A DNA stretch of 64,000 nucleotides, taken from the NCBI GenBank assembly GCA_038503075.1, contig JBCAML010000008.1, positions 1,488,001 through 1,552,000 on the forward strand, written 5' to 3'. Positions 62,350-64,000 of the stretch are shown one piece after another. The stretch comes from Gyromitra esculenta (taxonomy: Eukaryota > Ascomycota > Pezizomycetes > Pezizales > Discinaceae). Every line of letters starts with the position of its first letter. Positions within the stretch are counted from its first letter, which is position 1. The notes beneath the pieces are model-generated. The model was not told the DNA's origin, did not search any database, and worked only from the letters and a program-made list of their open reading frames with translations. The position numbers were made by a program, and so were the translations under genes.

Positions 62350-63300
62350 TCGTGGTTTGGTTGTTGATTATATCGTTGTTTGGATGGTTGTATAATTTCT
62401 TTGTTGTTAAGCACATGCATTGGCTATTTAATACATTCAAGGCTTCATATCACGTCATTATGAGCGACATATGAAATGATTAATGGTTAATGGATTGGTC
62501 GTTTGTTTCTTCTTTCCTTTTTCCTAAGTTAACGTTTCATCTTCTCCTGTACTTTATTTTCAAATATTATCTCGATTCTATCTAATCCTCGTCGCTGTTC
62601 ACTTTGCTGCACTTATCTCGCCTTGAGATAGACCTATTGTAGAACCTGTAGAAACGCTGCACTCTTTGAACGCGTTGATACCTCATTAAGTAGCACTGCT
62701 CACCTTCAGGGATACTGAAGGGCTTAACGAGGGACTCAACCGTGAGACAGTGCTACTTGAGTAGGAAACCAACAGCGAGAGTGTATACGGAGACTCTACA
62801 GGCTCTACGAGGGGGTCAAGTTATGATGACTTGAGGGCAGCGACAGCGATGGGTTACAAGGTGTAACCGAGGATTTCACGGATGACAGTGGGTAATGGGT
62901 TAAGGTGAAGTTGTTGGCAGTAACGAACGGTTGCTGGGATATAATGGCTTTGTTGTTCGGTTGTTTTTTGGTTATTGTTAGGTTGTTGTTTGTGTTACGG
63001 GAAAGCCGGGTATTTAAGCGATGGATTTCGGTCGTTTTTGTTCTTTTTCTTCTTTCTTTCCTTAAGCAACGTTCTTGTTTACCTTTTTCTGTATTTGTTG
63101 GAATACTATCTCAGTTCTATCTCAGAACCCTCGCTGTCGCTGTCCACTTCGCTGCACTTATCTCGCCTTGAGATAAACTCCTCGTAGAACTTGTAGAAAC
63201 ACTGCACTCTTCGAACGTGTTAGCACCTCGCTTAAGTAGCACTGCTCACCTTCAGGGATACTGAAGGGCTTAATGAGGGACTGAACCGTGAGAGAGGATT
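62350..63300 (+). repeat. two direct LTR-like blocks, offset 546 bp
   Basis: Blocks of about 400 bp, 62350-62760 and 62900-63300, share ACTTATCTCGCCTTGAGATA (62611 and 63157), TAGCACTGCTCACC, CTTCAGGGATACTGAAGGGCTT, AGGGACT and ACCGTGAG, with many substitutions. Two small hairpins recur in each block: TATCTC-GCCTT-GAGATA and CCTTCAG-GGATA-CTGAAGG. Upstream parts are T/G-rich with a TATTTAA-like box. They look like tandem solo LTRs or an LTR duplication of the adjacent gypsy element. Confidence 0.65.
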
Positions 63301-63541
63301 GTATTGCAAAATACACGAGTAAACAATAGAAGACGTTGCTTAAGGAAAGAAGAAGAAAAGGCGCAACAAGAGGGGAATTCCCTTCGCTTATATACCGCAT
63401 TCCAACTCTGCCGATGACAAAGACCTGACTCATGATAACAAAAACCCAAAAGAACAAAAGGAACACTGGTACAACACGACAACCACTAACCTCTGCGCTT
63501 AACCAACCAACGAAACATCCATCCATGAAAGTAGCCCTCCC
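63300..63541 (-). mobile_element. probable 3' LTR start of the Ty3/gypsy element
   Basis: Directly after the integrase stop, the minus strand has a purine-rich GAGGGAGGG (a possible polypurine tract at about 63531-63540), then a TATATAAGCG box near 63395 and the string CTTTCCTTAAGCAACGT. The last is also on the + strand near 63057-63075, so this segment is an inverted relative of the + strand block at 62.99-63.1 kb. Borders are uncertain. Confidence 0.45.
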
Positions 63542-64000
63542 TCATAGCTGTGAGCTCCTGCGAACACTAACCAAGTTCTTCTTAGGCTTATCTGGATATC
63601 TTTGATGGAAGACGTCTACAGCTTCCATTTCTTCATGATACTCCGCAGGTTCCCAAGTAGGTAGCGCATAACCAGTCCATTCGACTAAGTATTGGAGTTT
63701 TCCTTGACGAAGGCGAGAGTCTAGGATACTCTCGACAAGGTATTCTTCGTGATCGTTAACTTGGATTGGAGGTGAAGGAGCGATGATTTGACCTGGGAGA
63801 GGGTCGATGGGGGCGGCTCTTAGTAACGAAACATGGAACACAGGGTGATACTTCATCGAAATTGGTAGTTCAACTTTGTAAGCATGGGCCGAAATTACTC
63901 GTTTTATTGGAAAAGGGCCACTCCATTTCCAGTCCAACTTTCTTGAGTTCCTGGTTGTCCTCATGTTCTTCATGGATACAAAGACTTCGTCCTTGATCTT
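63542..64000 (-). CDS. Ty3/gypsy chromovirus integrase C-terminus with chromodomain (partial)
   Basis: The 3' end of a retrotransposon polyprotein; the frame is open to the window edge, so the 5' part lies outside. The first visible residues DEVFVSMKNMRTTRNSRKLDWKW and GPFPIKRVI are the GPY/F-type C-terminus of integrase. YHPVFHVSLLRA follows. A chromodomain spans the middle to end: EEYLVESILDSRLRQGKLQYLVEW, GYALPTWEPAEY. Chromodomains of this group direct insertion toward marked chromatin. The visible part has no stop or frameshift, so this copy may be fairly young, unlike the copia remnant beside it. Confidence 0.88.
   Translation of the reverse strand, partial: KIKDEVFVSMKNMRTTRNSRKLDWKWSGPFPIKRVISAHAYKVELPISMKYHPVFHVSLLRAAPIDPLPGQIIAPSPPIQVNDHEEYLVESILDSRLRQGKLQYLVEWTGYALPTWEPAEYHEEMEAVDVFHQRYPDKPKKNLVSVRRSSQL

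Overview
The window looks like nuclear DNA of a filamentous ascomycete (Pezizomycotina; a Pezizomycetes-like genome is my guess). The genes encode typical fungal proteins, they are split by introns of mostly 47-140 bp with lariat motifs of the CTAAC/CTGAC/CTAAT type, and they are separated by long non-coding stretches. I found no operons, rRNA, CRISPR or convincing tRNA. Gene models were built by joining reading frames at GT-AG (once GC-AG) boundaries that keep phase and restore family motifs; no transcript evidence was available.

Layout: 1-3.86 kb has no clear gene. A sugar transporter of the major facilitator superfamily (3.87-6.15, +) is followed by an endosomal/vacuolar Na+/H+ exchanger (7.36-9.51, +). 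A small aldo-keto reductase (9.90-10.84, -) diverges from IMP3 of the U3 snoRNP (11.74-12.69, +). Tubulin-folding cofactor B (16.12-17.39, -) diverges from a MYB/SANT protein (20.40-21.16, +), which converges on a Trm9-type tRNA methyltransferase (21.89-22.85, -). After a 5.7-kb gene-poor stretch come a divergent ubiquitin protease (28.55-30.98, +) and the peroxin PEX16 (33.89-35.21, +). GAPDH (38.40-39.94, -) diverges from cytochrome c oxidase subunit 5 (41.40-42.00, +), followed by an RNase III of the Rnt1/Pac1 type (42.50-43.99, +). The 75/78-kDa complex I subunit (44.50-46.90, -) diverges from a Ubp3/USP10-type ubiquitin protease (50.74-53.32, +). An HDA1-type histone deacetylase with a C-terminal Arb2 domain (57.58-60.88, +) is preceded by a sharply AT-rich island (about 55.49-57.13). 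The right end (61.8-64.0) is a nest of retrotransposon remains: a Ty1/copia primer-binding site with a broken gag, duplicated LTR-like blocks, and the integrase/chromodomain end of a Ty3/gypsy chromovirus that runs off the window.

The genes are housekeeping genes with no cluster logic: respiration (GAPDH, COX5, complex I), ubiquitin removal (two USPs), RNA maturation (IMP3, RNase III, Trm9), chromatin (HDA1) and organelle biogenesis (PEX16). No obviously new multi-gene system is visible. The most unusual signals are (i) strong over-representation of the palindrome TACATGTA in non-coding DNA (21 copies counted by eye, 9 of them within 1.4 kb), (ii) two 14-nt micro-exons in unrelated genes, (iii) a GC-AG intron in HDA1, and (iv) several stop-free introns whose length is a multiple of three.
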